Positions 47,508 through 57,199 of a stretch of 64,000 nt of DNA are shown one piece after another. The DNA lies in NCBI RefSeq assembly GCF_000421965.1, contig NZ_ATAY01000019.1, positions 1 to 64,000 on the forward strand, written 5' to 3'. Position numbers and translations under genes: made by a program. The number at the start of each line of letters is the position of its first letter. The first letter of the stretch is position 1. The notes below the pieces were generated by a model. The model searched no databases and had not been told where the DNA came from. It saw nothing but the letters and a program-made list of their open reading frames with translations. The DNA is from Ruminiclostridium papyrosolvens C7 (GTDB taxonomy: Bacteria > Bacillota > Clostridia > Acetivibrionales > DSM-1351).

Positions 47508-49781
47508 TTGAATTTTAGGAAGTACGTCAGAAAAACAACGGCTTTTGCTACAGCAATGGCGGTTGTATCATCAGTGTTTTTGAGCAGCAGTGTTTATGCG
47601 GGCTCAACAACACCTCCTTTCAACTATGCAGAAGCATTGCAAAAATCACTGTATTTTTATGATGCTGAGAAATGCGGCCCTGGTGTAACAGGTGGTAAGA
47701 TTGAATGGAGAGGTGACTGTCATGTGGAAGACTGTCAGCTTCCATTGGTTCCTATGAAAGATCATGTAGGAACTAATATGTCACAGGCTTTTATTGATAA
47801 AAACAAGGCTTTTCTTGACCCGGATGGGAATGGAAGCCTTGATTTACATGGGGGATTCCACGATGCGGGAGACCATGTTAAATTTGGTCTGCCTCAGGGC
47901 TATGCTGTTTCAACACTGGGATGGGGATTCTATGAATTTAAGGATTCCTTTACAAAAATCAATGAAGAAGATCACATGAAGGATATACTCCGGTGGGGAA
48001 ATGACTATTTCTTACGTTCCACATTTATGGACAATAAAGGAGAAGTAGTTGCATTTTGTTTTCAAGTTGGTGACGGAACTGTGGATCATGCTTGGTGGCA
48101 GCCACCGGAACTTAATAAAAAACAAGATGTACCAAGGCCGGCGTACTTTGCAACCTCTGAGACTCCTGCCAGCGACCAATGCGGAGAAGCAGCAGCTTCA
48201 TTGGCAATAAACTACTTGAATTTCAAGGATTCAGATCCAACATATGCAAAGAAATGCTTGGACACAGCAAAAGCTTTATACAGGTTTGCCGTAAAAAACC
48301 GTGGTCTGGGTGATTCAGGTGGGTTCTACGGTTCAGCGTATGATGAGGATGAATTGTCATGGGCAGCTGTATGGCTGAATATTGCAACAGGAGAACAATC
48401 ATATATAAATGATATTACTGCTGTTTCTGATGGGAAATACACCGGTTATATGAGTAAAATTATTAAATCTACTCAAGATAATTGGCAGAATATCTGGGTA
48501 CATTCATGGGATGTAGTGTGGGGAGGAGTTTTTGCAAAGTTGGCTCCAATAACAAATGATCCTATGCATTGGTACTTATTCAGATGGAACCTTGAATATT
48601 GGTCAGGTATACCTCATGAAAATACAACCGATCAAACATTTATGGCTGCAACTCCCGGAGGATTCAAGGTTGTAAACACTTGGGGTTCTGCAAGATATAA
48701 TTCAGCAGCTCAACTGTGTGCGGTTGTGTATACAAAATATAAAGACAAGATGGATGTTACTGAATGGGCAAAGTCACAGATGGATTATATTCTGGGTGAT
48801 AACCCCATGAAGAGAAGCTATGAAGTAGGATTCTCCGATATCTCTGCAAAGCATCCTCACCACCGTGCGGCACACGGATCAAAAACTCTCAGCATGAATG
48901 ATCCTGTTGAACACAGGCATACATTATGGGGAGCATTGGTAGGGGGCCCTGATGCAACTGATAATCATAATGATGAAACTACAGATTTTGTATCCAACGA
49001 GGTTGCGATAGATTACAATGCAGGCTTTGTGGGCGCACTTGCCGGATTGTACAAATACTACGGAGAAGGCATGAAACCATTGGAGAATTTCCCTCCAAAG
49101 GAACCGGCTTCTGATGACTTCTATGCTGAATCAAAGCTTGAACAGGAGAATACAGAAAGAACTCAGGTTACCATAAACATTCATAACGAAACCAGTAGGC
49201 CACCTCAATTTGTAGATGGTTTAAAAGCCAGATATTTCTTTAACATATCTGAAATGCTTGCGGCAGGCCAAACTATAGATGATTTAACTGTTGCGGTTAT
49301 GTATGATGAAGGTAAAGCCAGCGACGGCAAGGAAACAGCAATCAAGGGGCCATTTGCCTGGGACGCTGAAAAGGGAATATATTACGTTGAAATAGACTGG
49401 AGCGGAAATGCCTTCTACGGAGACAGAGAATTCCACTTTGGACTGGTTGAAGGTTTGGACTCCAACTGGAAGTCCCACTGGGACCCAACCAATGACTGGA
49501 GCAGAAAAGATATAGGAAAGGAATATTCTATAAATAAGAATATTTCTGTATATAGGGGGAATGTAAAAGTGTATGGAAATGAACCGCCAAAAGGCAATGT
49601 AGGAACCAAACTGGGAGATCTAAATGGTGACGGAAGCGTAGATGCTCTCGACTATGCAATAATGAAAAAATACATTCTTTTGCCGACAGGAGACGTTGAC
49701 CTCGGTGTATGGGATATGAACCAAGATGGTGAAATCAATGCACTTGACCTTGCTTTATTAAAGAAGACTTTACTTGGTTAA
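47508..49781 (+). CDS. cel9J: Cellulase Cel9J (GH9-CBM3c-dockerin)
   Basis: A 757-residue family 9 cellulase starting at TTG, seven bases after AAGGGGG. Signal peptide about 1-31; GH9 with the catalytic aspartates in [19 protein letters not shown] and glutamate in VSNEVAIDYNAGFVGALAG. An insertion around DPDGNGSLDLHGG gives an extra acidic loop ahead of the catalytic site. CBM3c about 535-690; dockerin with GDLNGDGSVDALDYAIMKKY and DMNQDGEINALDLALLKKTL. Only about 40 bp separate it from man5K, with no hairpin. Confidence 0.95.
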   Translation: MNFRKYVRKTTAFATAMAVVSSVFLSSSVYAGSTTPPFNYAEALQKSLYFYDAEKCGPGVTGGKIEWRGDCHVEDCQLPLVPMKDHVGTNMSQAFIDKNKAFLDPDGNGSLDLHGGFHDAGDHVKFGLPQGYAVSTLGWGFYEFKDSFTKINEEDHMKDILRWGNDYFLRSTFMDNKGEVVAFCFQVGDGTVDHAWWQPPELNKKQDVPRPAYFATSETPASDQCGEAAASLAINYLNFKDSDPTYAKKCLDTAKALYRFAVKNRGLGDSGGFYGSAYDEDELSWAAVWLNIATGEQSYINDITAVSDGKYTGYMSKIIKSTQDNWQNIWVHSWDVVWGGVFAKLAPITNDPMHWYLFRWNLEYWSGIPHENTTDQTFMAATPGGFKVVNTWGSARYNSAAQLCAVVYTKYKDKMDVTEWAKSQMDYILGDNPMKRSYEVGFSDISAKHPHHRAAHGSKTLSMNDPVEHRHTLWGALVGGPDATDNHNDETTDFVSNEVAIDYNAGFVGALAGLYKYYGEGMKPLENFPPKEPASDDFYAESKLEQENTERTQVTINIHNETSRPPQFVDGLKARYFFNISEMLAAGQTIDDLTVAVMYDEGKASDGKETAIKGPFAWDAEKGIYYVEIDWSGNAFYGDREFHFGLVEGLDSNWKSHWDPTNDWSRKDIGKEYSINKNISVYRGNVKVYGNEPPKGNVGTKLGDLNGDGSVDALDYAIMKKYILLPTGDVDLGVWDMNQDGEINALDLALLKKTLLG

Positions 49782-49821
49782 TACAAGTCTGTTTAATTCA
49801 AAAGAAGTAGGAGGGTTTACT

Positions 49822-51096
49822 ATGAAAAAGATTGTTAGTCTGGCACTTTCTGCAGCAATTGTATTCCTGACAGCAATGCCGTCGCCTGCTTCGGCTGCGA
49901 CTACTTACAAACTTGGTGATGTTGACAATGATACTCAAATTACTGCCCTTGATTTGGCGGCTGTACGGCAGCACATACTTGGGAAAAAAACCTTGACGGG
50001 TGAGGCATTTAAAGCAGCTGATGTAAATGCCAACGGAGAGATTGAAGCATTGGATTTAGCAGAGCTAAAAAAATTTCTTCTCGGTATGATTACAAAGTTC
50101 TCCGGAGAAGAACAACAACAGCCATCTGGAGTCGGAATAACTTGGATGGACGGAAATACCCTGTATCCTGTTGGAGTTAACTATGCATGGTATAACTGGT
50201 CATATGAGTTTTCCGATAACAACTGGACTTCCAACTTTACAAGAATTAAGAGTGACTTAGACACAATGTCCACAAAGGGAATTCATTCACTAAGATGGTG
50301 GGTATTCCCAGACTTGGCGTATGGCCCGCTATGGTCAGGTGCAAATGAAGGCAGCCTTTGTACAGGTCTCCCCGCAAAATGGGTTGACCATATGAAGGAA
50401 ACCTGCGATTATGCATATTCAAAGGGTATAAAGATTTACTGGACAATAACCAGCTTTGATTGTGCAAGGGCAGATGATTCCGTTGACCATGACGACATCA
50501 TTGATAATCCAACAGTGCTTCAAAGCTTTCTTGACAATGCCATGAAGCCTATACTGCAAACATTGGGTACACATCCTGGCGTACTGGGATGGGATATTAT
50601 CAATGAACCGGAATGGATTATAAACAAAGAAGACAACGGTGAGCCAAACAATAAGGGAGAAAGCTTCCCGCTTTCCGCAATGAGGAACTACATAAAAACT
50701 ACATGTGAATTTATACACCAGTATGCAAAGCAGCCAGTAAGCTTCGGAAGTGCAAATATGAAGTGGCTGGGTGCACAGTATGATTTATGGGACGGATTGG
50801 GTCTTGATTTCTACGATTTTCACTGGTATGACTGGGCGACTCCATATTTTAACCCTGTAACAACACCAGCTTCAAGTCTGAAACTGGATAAACCGGTGAT
50901 AATAGGTGAGATGATGCCTGATACCCAAGGTTCTTCACTAAAAATGACACACAAGCAGGTGCTGGATGCCATATATAAGAACGGTTATGCCGGATATATG
51001 CTTTGGTCATGGAATGATGGGGCTTTTGACTGCAAACCTTATGTTGGAAACAACTTTATTGATTTTGCAGCAGAGCATCCGGACGTAGTGAAATAA
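49822..51096 (+). CDS. man5K: Mannanase Man5K (N-terminal dockerin-GH5)
   Basis: About 424 residues from ATG 49822, which follows TAGGAGGG; the frame opens 16 codons earlier without a ribosome site. Signal peptide about 1-27. The dockerin is at the N-terminus (about 31-92: GDVDNDTQITALDLAAVRQH and DVNANGEIEALDLAELKKFL), unlike every other enzyme of the operon. The GH5 domain follows, with the acid/base in NEPEW (near 262) and the nucleophile in IIGEMMPD (near 362). It should cut beta-1,4-mannan backbones. Confidence 0.93.
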   Translation: MKKIVSLALSAAIVFLTAMPSPASAATTYKLGDVDNDTQITALDLAAVRQHILGKKTLTGEAFKAADVNANGEIEALDLAELKKFLLGMITKFSGEEQQQPSGVGITWMDGNTLYPVGVNYAWYNWSYEFSDNNWTSNFTRIKSDLDTMSTKGIHSLRWWVFPDLAYGPLWSGANEGSLCTGLPAKWVDHMKETCDYAYSKGIKIYWTITSFDCARADDSVDHDDIIDNPTVLQSFLDNAMKPILQTLGTHPGVLGWDIINEPEWIINKEDNGEPNNKGESFPLSAMRNYIKTTCEFIHQYAKQPVSFGSANMKWLGAQYDLWDGLGLDFYDFHWYDWATPYFNPVTTPASSLKLDKPVIIGEMMPDTQGSSLKMTHKQVLDAIYKNGYAGYMLWSWNDGAFDCKPYVGNNFIDFAAEHPDVVK

Positions 51097-51117
51097 ATTT
51101 AATACAGTATTGGTAAC

Positions 51118-51149
51118 CTGTCCGGTAGAGGACATTTTCTGCCGGACAG
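51118..51149 (+). promoter_or_regulatory. Stem-loop between man5K and cel9M
   Basis: CTGTCCGGTA pairs with TGCCGGACAG (one G-T pair) across a 12-base loop; the following bases (AATTTTACAT) are only mildly T-rich. Confidence 0.75.
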
Positions 51150-51183
51150 AATTTTACATATATAAAAAAGGGAGGGATAGTTT

Positions 51184-52764
51184 TTGAAAAATAAGTTAAG
51201 TAAATTAGGTGCTTTGATGATTTCCGGGGTGATGTTAACAACTTCGTTTGTTAGCACTGGTACGACATTTGCCGCAGGTACACATGATTATTCAACTGCA
51301 TTAAAGGACTCAATCATTTTCTATGATGCAAATAAATGTGGCCCTAAAGCAGGAGAAAATAATGTGTTTGATTGGAGAGGTGCATGCCATACAATTGACG
51401 GAAGCGATGTGGGTGTTGATTTAACAGGTGGCTATCATGATGCGGGAGATCATGTAAAGTTTGGTCTGCCTCAAGGCTATTCGGCAGCAGTTCTAGGTTG
51501 GTCACTGTATGAATTCAAGGATTCCTTTGATGCAACCGGAAACACTACAAAAATGCTGCAACAGCTGAAATATTTTACAGACTATTTCCTTAAGTCACAT
51601 CCGAACTCAACCACATTCTACTATCAGGTTGGAGAGGGAAATGCCGATCATACATATTGGGGTGCGCCAGAGGAGCAAACAGGTGAAAGACCTTCATTAT
51701 ACAAGGCTGATCCAAGCTCTCCTGCTTCAGATATTCTAGGTGAGACAACTGCTGCACTTGCTCTGATGTATCTCAATTACAAGAATATTGATTCCGCTTA
51801 TGCAACCAAGTGCCTCAATGCAGCGAAGGAACTTTATGCAATGGGTAAGGCAAAACAAGGTGTTGGCAATGGTCAGTCCTTTTATCAGGCTACCAGCTTT
51901 GGTGATGACCTGGCTTGGGCAGCTACATGGTTGTACACTGCAACCAATGATAGTGCTTACATAACTGATGCTGAACAGTTTATAACATTGGGCAATACAA
52001 TGAATGAAAACAAGATGCAAGATAAATGGACCATGTGCTGGGATGACATGTATGTTCCTGCTGCTTTGAGATTGGCTCAGATTACAGGAAAGCAGGTATA
52101 TAAGGATGCCGTACAATTCAATTTCAACTACTGGAAGACTCAGGTAACAACTACTCCCGGAGGACTAAAGTGGCTTTCCAACTGGGGTGTCCTCAGATAT
52201 GCAGCTGCAGAATCCATGGTTATGCTTATTTACTGCAAGCAAAACAACGATCAATCACTTTTGGATTTAGCTAAAAAACAAGTAGACTATATTTTAGGTG
52301 ATAATCCTGCCAATATGTCATATATAATTGGTTACGGAAGCAATTGGTGTATTCATCCTCATCACAGGGCAGCAAACGGTTACACCTATGCAAACGGGGA
52401 TAACGCAAAACCGGCTAAACACTTATTGACCGGGGCGTTGGTAGGCGGACCGGATCAGAATGACAAGTTTTTTGACGATGCAAACCAGTATCAGTATACA
52501 GAGGTAGCCCTTGACTATAATGCAGGTCTTGTTGGTGTACTTGCAGGAGCTGTTAAGTTCTTTGGGGGTACAATTATTACTCCTCCTGCTAAAAAAGGTG
52601 ATCTGAATAATGATACATTTGTAGATGCTATCGACCTTGCTCTCTGTAAAAACTATATTCTTACCCAAAACGGAAATATTGATAAAAATAATGCAGATAT
52701 GAACGGTGACGGTTCCATAGATGCAATTGATTTTTCTCTTTTAAAGAAGGCTTTATTGGGATAA
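51184..52764 (+). CDS. cel9M: Endoglucanase Cel9M (GH9-dockerin, no CBM)
   Basis: A 526-residue family 9 endoglucanase starting at TTG after GGGAGGG. Signal peptide about 1-30; GH9 about 31-460 with aspartates in [19 protein letters not shown] and glutamate in YTEVALDYNAGLVG; dockerin with GDLNNDTFVDAIDLALCKNY and DMNGDGSIDAIDFSLLKKAL. It lacks the CBM3c found in Cel9G, H and J, as expected for Cel9M. A 13-bp hairpin follows. Confidence 0.95.
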   Translation: MKNKLSKLGALMISGVMLTTSFVSTGTTFAAGTHDYSTALKDSIIFYDANKCGPKAGENNVFDWRGACHTIDGSDVGVDLTGGYHDAGDHVKFGLPQGYSAAVLGWSLYEFKDSFDATGNTTKMLQQLKYFTDYFLKSHPNSTTFYYQVGEGNADHTYWGAPEEQTGERPSLYKADPSSPASDILGETTAALALMYLNYKNIDSAYATKCLNAAKELYAMGKAKQGVGNGQSFYQATSFGDDLAWAATWLYTATNDSAYITDAEQFITLGNTMNENKMQDKWTMCWDDMYVPAALRLAQITGKQVYKDAVQFNFNYWKTQVTTTPGGLKWLSNWGVLRYAAAESMVMLIYCKQNNDQSLLDLAKKQVDYILGDNPANMSYIIGYGSNWCIHPHHRAANGYTYANGDNAKPAKHLLTGALVGGPDQNDKFFDDANQYQYTEVALDYNAGLVGVLAGAVKFFGGTIITPPAKKGDLNNDTFVDAIDLALCKNYILTQNGNIDKNNADMNGDGSIDAIDFSLLKKALLG

Positions 52765-52823
52765 TGTCTTGACTTATCAGCTCTAAAGAGGTTTTTACTT
52801 TTTAATTAGTTATATTAGCTGCC

Positions 52824-52863
52824 TCAATGCTTTGCATACTACCAAAGAATTGCAAAGCATTGA
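52824..52863 (+). promoter_or_regulatory. Stem-loop after cel9M
   Basis: TCAATGCTTTGCA pairs perfectly with TGCAAAGCATTGA over a 14-base loop, without a T-run. Confidence 0.85.
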
Positions 52864-52912
52864 TACGGCTACTTAAATCTTATATCTGTACCTGCCGATT
52901 GGAGGGTATAAA

Positions 52913-54301
52913 ATGAATAAAAAATCATTCATTATATTATCTTTTATTATTATATTCCAGATAGTGTGCTTTATCCCAAGTATGAAAATCAGCGCCGCCT
53001 CAACAACAATAAACGGTATTGTGACAACAAACGGAACTTCTTTTATCCTTGACGGAAAAGTATTTCGCTTTGCCGGATGCAATAATTATGATTTGTTTAC
53101 ATATGGAGACGGGTCAAATGATGCCACTCCCGATGATATTGAAACAAAATTTATGAACAAGGCCAGAATTGATGAAATGATGAGTAATATGGCCTCTGAC
53201 GGAATAAAGGTTGTAAGGACATGGGGATTTTCTCATGAAACCTGGCATGGATTTGAAAGCCAGAAAGGTGTTTATAATGAAGCACAATTCATGTTATTTG
53301 ACTATATTCTGGAATCTGCAAAGAAGCACAATATCAAGGTAATTATTGTTTTGGAAAACTATTGGGAAGCGTATGGAGGAATTGACACAAGGTTAAAATG
53401 GGAAGGGCTTCCGGGAATAACTCATCCCAACCGTGCCGCATTCTTTACAAACGCAGGTTGTAAGGAACAGTATAAAAATTATGTAAAGCATTTTGTAACA
53501 AGAATAAACCATTATACGAATGAACCTTATAAAAATGATCCGGCAATTTTCTCGTGGGAACTGATGAATGAACCAAGATATCAGGATGTAAGCGAAGAAG
53601 AGAATTTAAATGGAACAACACTAAGAGCATGGGTAGATGAAATGGGTAAACTCATAAAGGAGCTTGATCCAAACCATATGGTTAGTACCGGGCTCGAAGG
53701 CCAGGCTGCAAAATACGGCTATGGTGCTAACGCCGGTAATCCATTTGTATATATACATCAGTCTCCATACATTGATTTTACCACCGCGCATCCTTATCCG
53801 GATGAAGGCTGGGCAGGGTTAAATCCTGAACAGGCAGCAAAACTTGTTGCAACATGGATTAATGAATCTCACAACATAGTTAAAAAGCCTTTTGTTATGG
53901 AGGAATTTAATACCCATAACAATAAAGAGCAATACTGGAACGCAATGTATGAGCAGATTGAAAAATTGAATGCTTCCGGTGACTTATTCTGGGCTTATGC
54001 TTCTTATTCAGGGGGATTCTACCTCACCCATGGTGATCCGTTGTTAAAAAGTGTATTTGCACCTCATGCGGAAAAAATGACGCAGGATATTCCGGTTATA
54101 CCTGTTACTCCGGGTGACCTTAACGGGGATGGAAGTGTGGATGCACTTGATTTTGCAAAAATGAAGATGTATTTACTTAATCAGAGTGGTTCTACTGATA
54201 TGAATATTTGGGATCTGAACAAAGATGGACAGATTGATTCCCTTGATCTTGTAACATTAAAGAAAATTTTGCTTGGGAATTTTTTTAGTAACAATGCCTG
54301 A
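52913..54301 (+). CDS. Cellulosomal GH5 mannanase-like enzyme (GH5-dockerin)
   Basis: A 462-residue secreted enzyme. Signal peptide about 1-29; GH5 domain about 30-385 with FRFAGCNNYDL, VVRTWGFSHETW, the acid/base in WELMNEPR (near 221) and the nucleophile in FVMEEFNTHN (near 330). The pattern resembles subfamily 7 mannanases of the plant/fungal type more than Man5K. Dockerin about 403-455 with GDLNGDGSVDALDFAKMKMY and DLNKDGQIDSLDLVTLKKIL. In C. cellulolyticum the position after cel9M is held by rgl11Y, so this is a difference in operon content. The C-terminal FFSNNA tail may derive from the adjoining gene scar. Confidence 0.85.
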   Translation: MNKKSFIILSFIIIFQIVCFIPSMKISAASTTINGIVTTNGTSFILDGKVFRFAGCNNYDLFTYGDGSNDATPDDIETKFMNKARIDEMMSNMASDGIKVVRTWGFSHETWHGFESQKGVYNEAQFMLFDYILESAKKHNIKVIIVLENYWEAYGGIDTRLKWEGLPGITHPNRAAFFTNAGCKEQYKNYVKHFVTRINHYTNEPYKNDPAIFSWELMNEPRYQDVSEEENLNGTTLRAWVDEMGKLIKELDPNHMVSTGLEGQAAKYGYGANAGNPFVYIHQSPYIDFTTAHPYPDEGWAGLNPEQAAKLVATWINESHNIVKKPFVMEEFNTHNNKEQYWNAMYEQIEKLNASGDLFWAYASYSGGFYLTHGDPLLKSVFAPHAEKMTQDIPVIPVTPGDLNGDGSVDALDFAKMKMYLLNQSGSTDMNIWDLNKDGQIDSLDLVTLKKILLGNFFSNNA

Positions 54302-54497
54302 CTATTAGTGTTGTTCTGCCGGCTCAATCTTATGCTGTCGTTTCTCAGCAGTCATATAACTGGCGTAATGTAACAATAGGCGGCGGAGGAGGTTTATTCC
54401 CGGAATAGTATACAGCTATTATGGAATAGATAGCCTCGCAGCTGTAGATGCAAACAGGGTATATGCTGCTGTGGGTATGTATACAAATGACTGGCTA
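54292..54497 (+). pseudogene. Remnant of a GH74 xyloglucanase gene
   Basis: From about 54292 one frame reads the end of a signal peptide (CLTISVVLPAQSYA) then QQSYNWRNVTIGGGGG, the start of a GH74 domain. One base is missing near 54400; beyond it another frame reads PGIV, then [20 protein letters not shown] and [10 protein letters not shown], again GH74. In intact GH74 proteins about 39 residues separate PGIV from YSYYG, so an internal deletion of about 117 bp, a 1-base deletion and loss of nearly all the rest are visible. It ends against the cel5N ribosome site. The match is from memory of GH74 sequences; no search was run. Confidence 0.85.
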
Positions 54498-54522
54498 CCG
54501 AAAATTAAAAAGGAGAAAAAAT

Positions 54523-56127
54523 ATGAAAAAAAGAATAGTTTCAATGCTTATGGCATTAGCAATGGTTTCAACTATGATGTTGTCCAACCACGGTCTTACT
54601 GCATCAGCTGCAGTAGATACAAATAATGATGACTGGCTTCATTGTGTTGGTGACAAAATATATGATACAAACGGACGTGAAGTCTGGCTTACCGGTGCAA
54701 ACTGGTTTGGTTTTAACTGCAGTGAAAATGTATTTCATGGTGCCTGGTACGATGTAAAGAATATATTGACCAGCGTTGCAGACAGGGGAATAGGATTTTT
54801 AAGAGTACCGATTTCAACTGAACTTTTATACAGCTGGATGGTTGGTAAACCAAACAAGGTTTCTAGTGTTACAGCCAGCAACAATCCTCCATATACCGTT
54901 GTAAATCCTGATTTTTATAACCCTGCAACCGATGGGCCTAAAAACAGTATGGAAATATTCGATATAATAATGAAGTATTGCAAAGAGTTGGGAATCAAGG
55001 TAATGATAGATGTACACAGCCCTGACGCCAACAACTCCGGTCACATGTATCCATTGTGGTATGGTCTTGAAACAACAACAGCAGGAATGATTACTACAGA
55101 TAAGTGGATAGACACATTAACATGGCTTGCAGACAAATATAAGAACGATGATACAATACTTGCCATAGACCTGAAAAATGAACCTCACGGTAAAAGAGGA
55201 TATACTGCTGCGGCACCAACTGATATAGCAAAATGGGATAACACTACAGATGAAAACAACTGGAAATATGCGGCTGAAAGGTGTTCAAAAGAAATATTGG
55301 CTGTAAATCCAAAGTTGTTAATAATGATTGAAGGTATTGAGCAATATCCGAAAACAGAAAAGGGCTACACATTTGATACACCTGATGTCTGGGGAGCTAC
55401 CGGCGACGCTGCTCCATGGCACGGCGGATGGTGGGGTGGAAACTTAAGAGGTGTTAAAGACTATCCTATCAACCTAGGCTCATTAAACAGCCAGATAGTA
55501 TATTCACCTCATGACTATGGTCCTTCTGTATATAATCAATCATGGTTTGATAAGGATTTTACAACACAAACCCTTCTTGATGATTACTGGTATGATACAT
55601 GGGCATACATAGACGATCAAAAAATTGCTCCTCTTCTTATCGGTGAATGGGGAGGATTTATGGACGGCGCAAAGAACCAGAAGTGGATGACTCTACTAAG
55701 AGATTACATGATTAAGAACCGTATCAACCATACCTTCTGGTGCTTGAATCCGAACTCAGGTGATACAGGCGGATTGATAGGAAATGACTGGTCAACATGG
55801 GACGAAGAAAAATATGGATTGCTGAAGCCAGCATTGTGGCAAACAAACGGCAAATTTATCGGACTTGACCATCAGATTCCTCTCGGTAAAAACGGAATGT
55901 CTCTTGGAGAGTATTACGGTGATGGACCAATTATCGTAGACCCTGAGCCTGTTGTTGGAGATGTAAACGATGACAAGAACATTGATGCTTTGGACATAGC
56001 TGTATTGAAGCAGTATATACTTGGTTCAAACCCAAAGATAAACTTAAAGAATGCTGACATGAATTCAGATGGAGATATAAATGCCCTTGACTTTGCACTT
56101 TTAAAGGCAAAGGTTCTGGGTAAGTAA
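54523..56127 (+). CDS. cel5N: Endoglucanase Cel5N (GH5-dockerin)
   Basis: A 534-residue secreted endoglucanase. I start it at ATG 54523 ([20 protein letters not shown]), directly after AAGGAG; the frame opens 25 codons earlier inside the GH74 scar and those codons are not part of the protein. Signal peptide about 1-31; GH5 (subfamily 1-like) with the acid/base in DLKNEPHGK (near 220) and the nucleophile in LIGEWGGF (near 374); dockerin with [20 protein letters not shown] and [20 protein letters not shown]. Last gene of the operon. Confidence 0.95.
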   Translation: MKKRIVSMLMALAMVSTMMLSNHGLTASAAVDTNNDDWLHCVGDKIYDTNGREVWLTGANWFGFNCSENVFHGAWYDVKNILTSVADRGIGFLRVPISTELLYSWMVGKPNKVSSVTASNNPPYTVVNPDFYNPATDGPKNSMEIFDIIMKYCKELGIKVMIDVHSPDANNSGHMYPLWYGLETTTAGMITTDKWIDTLTWLADKYKNDDTILAIDLKNEPHGKRGYTAAAPTDIAKWDNTTDENNWKYAAERCSKEILAVNPKLLIMIEGIEQYPKTEKGYTFDTPDVWGATGDAAPWHGGWWGGNLRGVKDYPINLGSLNSQIVYSPHDYGPSVYNQSWFDKDFTTQTLLDDYWYDTWAYIDDQKIAPLLIGEWGGFMDGAKNQKWMTLLRDYMIKNRINHTFWCLNPNSGDTGGLIGNDWSTWDEEKYGLLKPALWQTNGKFIGLDHQIPLGKNGMSLGEYYGDGPIIVDPEPVVGDVNDDKNIDALDIAVLKQYILGSNPKINLKNADMNSDGDINALDFALLKAKVLGK

Positions 56128-56134
56128 TAAAATA

Positions 56135-56173
56135 GGCTGCCGGAGATTTTCGGCAGCCATTTCTTTATTTTTG
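56135..56173 (+). terminator. cip-cel operon terminator
   Basis: GGCTGCCG pairs with CGGCAGCC over an 8-base loop, followed by ATTTCTTTATTTTTG. Confidence 0.85.
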
Positions 56174-56184
56174 TATTACACATG

Positions 56185-57150
56185 TTACTCGTTTGGGGAA
56201 AGCCAGGTTCCACATCCGATTAACTGTTTTAAAAGCAGAATATACTCGGACGCAGCCTTGGGCAAATATCTATTTTTCTTATATGCAACCAAAATGTCAC
56301 GTTTAGCAAAAGAAGTATTTAATTTATAATATACAGGATGTTTCTGATAATTCCCGTACCGTATAAGGGTATCTGGAATAAAAGAACATGCAATACCGGC
56401 TAGTGTCCAAGAAAAAGCAGTTTCAATACGATCTGTGTACATTGTGTTTTGACGACGAAACTCAGGAAACTGAGATAGCTCACCGGCTATAGTATCGTCA
56501 TTCTGAATAAGAACAAAATTCTCTTTTACACAGTCAGACAAGTCAATGGGTGGTGTCTGGAATAATGTAGAACTGTCATAGATTATGTCATTGGCACTCA
56601 GCTGATAAGCTCCCTTTCCATTGTTAAAAGGACTAGAATTAGGAACTGCAAGGTAAAGCTGTTCCTGAGCCAGAGCTTCAGTTTGAAGGAGCTTATTATG
56701 AATAAAACCTGATAAAATGCATAAATCCAAACGGCTATCGGTAAGTAATGATTCAAGATTAGCTTCTTCATTTTCAACAATATGTATATCAACACCGGGG
56801 TATTTTTTCTTGAAGGATACAATACTTTTCGGAAGCATACAGGAGGCCCTGAAGGGAATAGTACCTATAGTGAGCTTGCCTATATGAAGGATTGTCAGGT
56901 CTTTAAGCTCATTATCCAATTCCGTCAGGATAGTTTGTATCTTACGAGCAGCACTTACATAAAGTTCCCCTGCATATGTGAGTTTTATGGGAGTTGTACT
57001 TCTGTCGAACAATTGCACATTCAGTTCAGTTTCAAGGTTTTTTACAAATTGACTTAATGCCGGCTGGGAGATAAGAAGTTTTTGAGAAGCTTTTGAAAAG
57101 CTTCTCTCATCAGCAAGTGCGATAATATATTCCAACTGTTGGGATGTCAT
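56185..57150 (-). CDS. LysR-family transcriptional regulator
   Basis: A 321-residue LysR-type regulator. Helix-turn-helix at 1-60 (LEYIIALADERSFSKASQKL, SQPALSQFVKNLE), then an effector-binding domain beginning LTIGTIPFRASCMLP. It is divergent from the SGNH hydrolase gene at 57312, and the gap holds a 10-bp inverted repeat of the LysR-box kind, so it probably controls itself and that gene. Converges on the cip-cel operon end. Confidence 0.92.
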   Translation of the reverse strand: MTSQQLEYIIALADERSFSKASQKLLISQPALSQFVKNLETELNVQLFDRSTTPIKLTYAGELYVSAARKIQTILTELDNELKDLTILHIGKLTIGTIPFRASCMLPKSIVSFKKKYPGVDIHIVENEEANLESLLTDSRLDLCILSGFIHNKLLQTEALAQEQLYLAVPNSSPFNNGKGAYQLSANDIIYDSSTLFQTPPIDLSDCVKENFVLIQNDDTIAGELSQFPEFRRQNTMYTDRIETAFSWTLAGIACSFIPDTLIRYGNYQKHPVYYKLNTSFAKRDILVAYKKNRYLPKAASEYILLLKQLIGCGTWLSPNE

Positions 57151-57173
57151 ACAAATTATTCTCCATATATAAA

Positions 57174-57199
57174 ATATTATAAGCCAAAACTTATAATAT
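57174..57199. promoter_or_regulatory. Inverted repeat, likely LysR operator
   Basis: ATATTATAAG and CTTATAATAT are perfect complements over a 6-base centre. The layout contains the T-N11-A form of LysR boxes and lies 24 bp upstream of the lysR start. Confidence 0.75.

Noticed and set aside
54448..54522. Starting cel5N at ATG 54448
   Set aside because: Those 25 codons come from the GH74 scar in another frame; the ATG at 54523 follows AAGGAG and begins a normal signal peptide.
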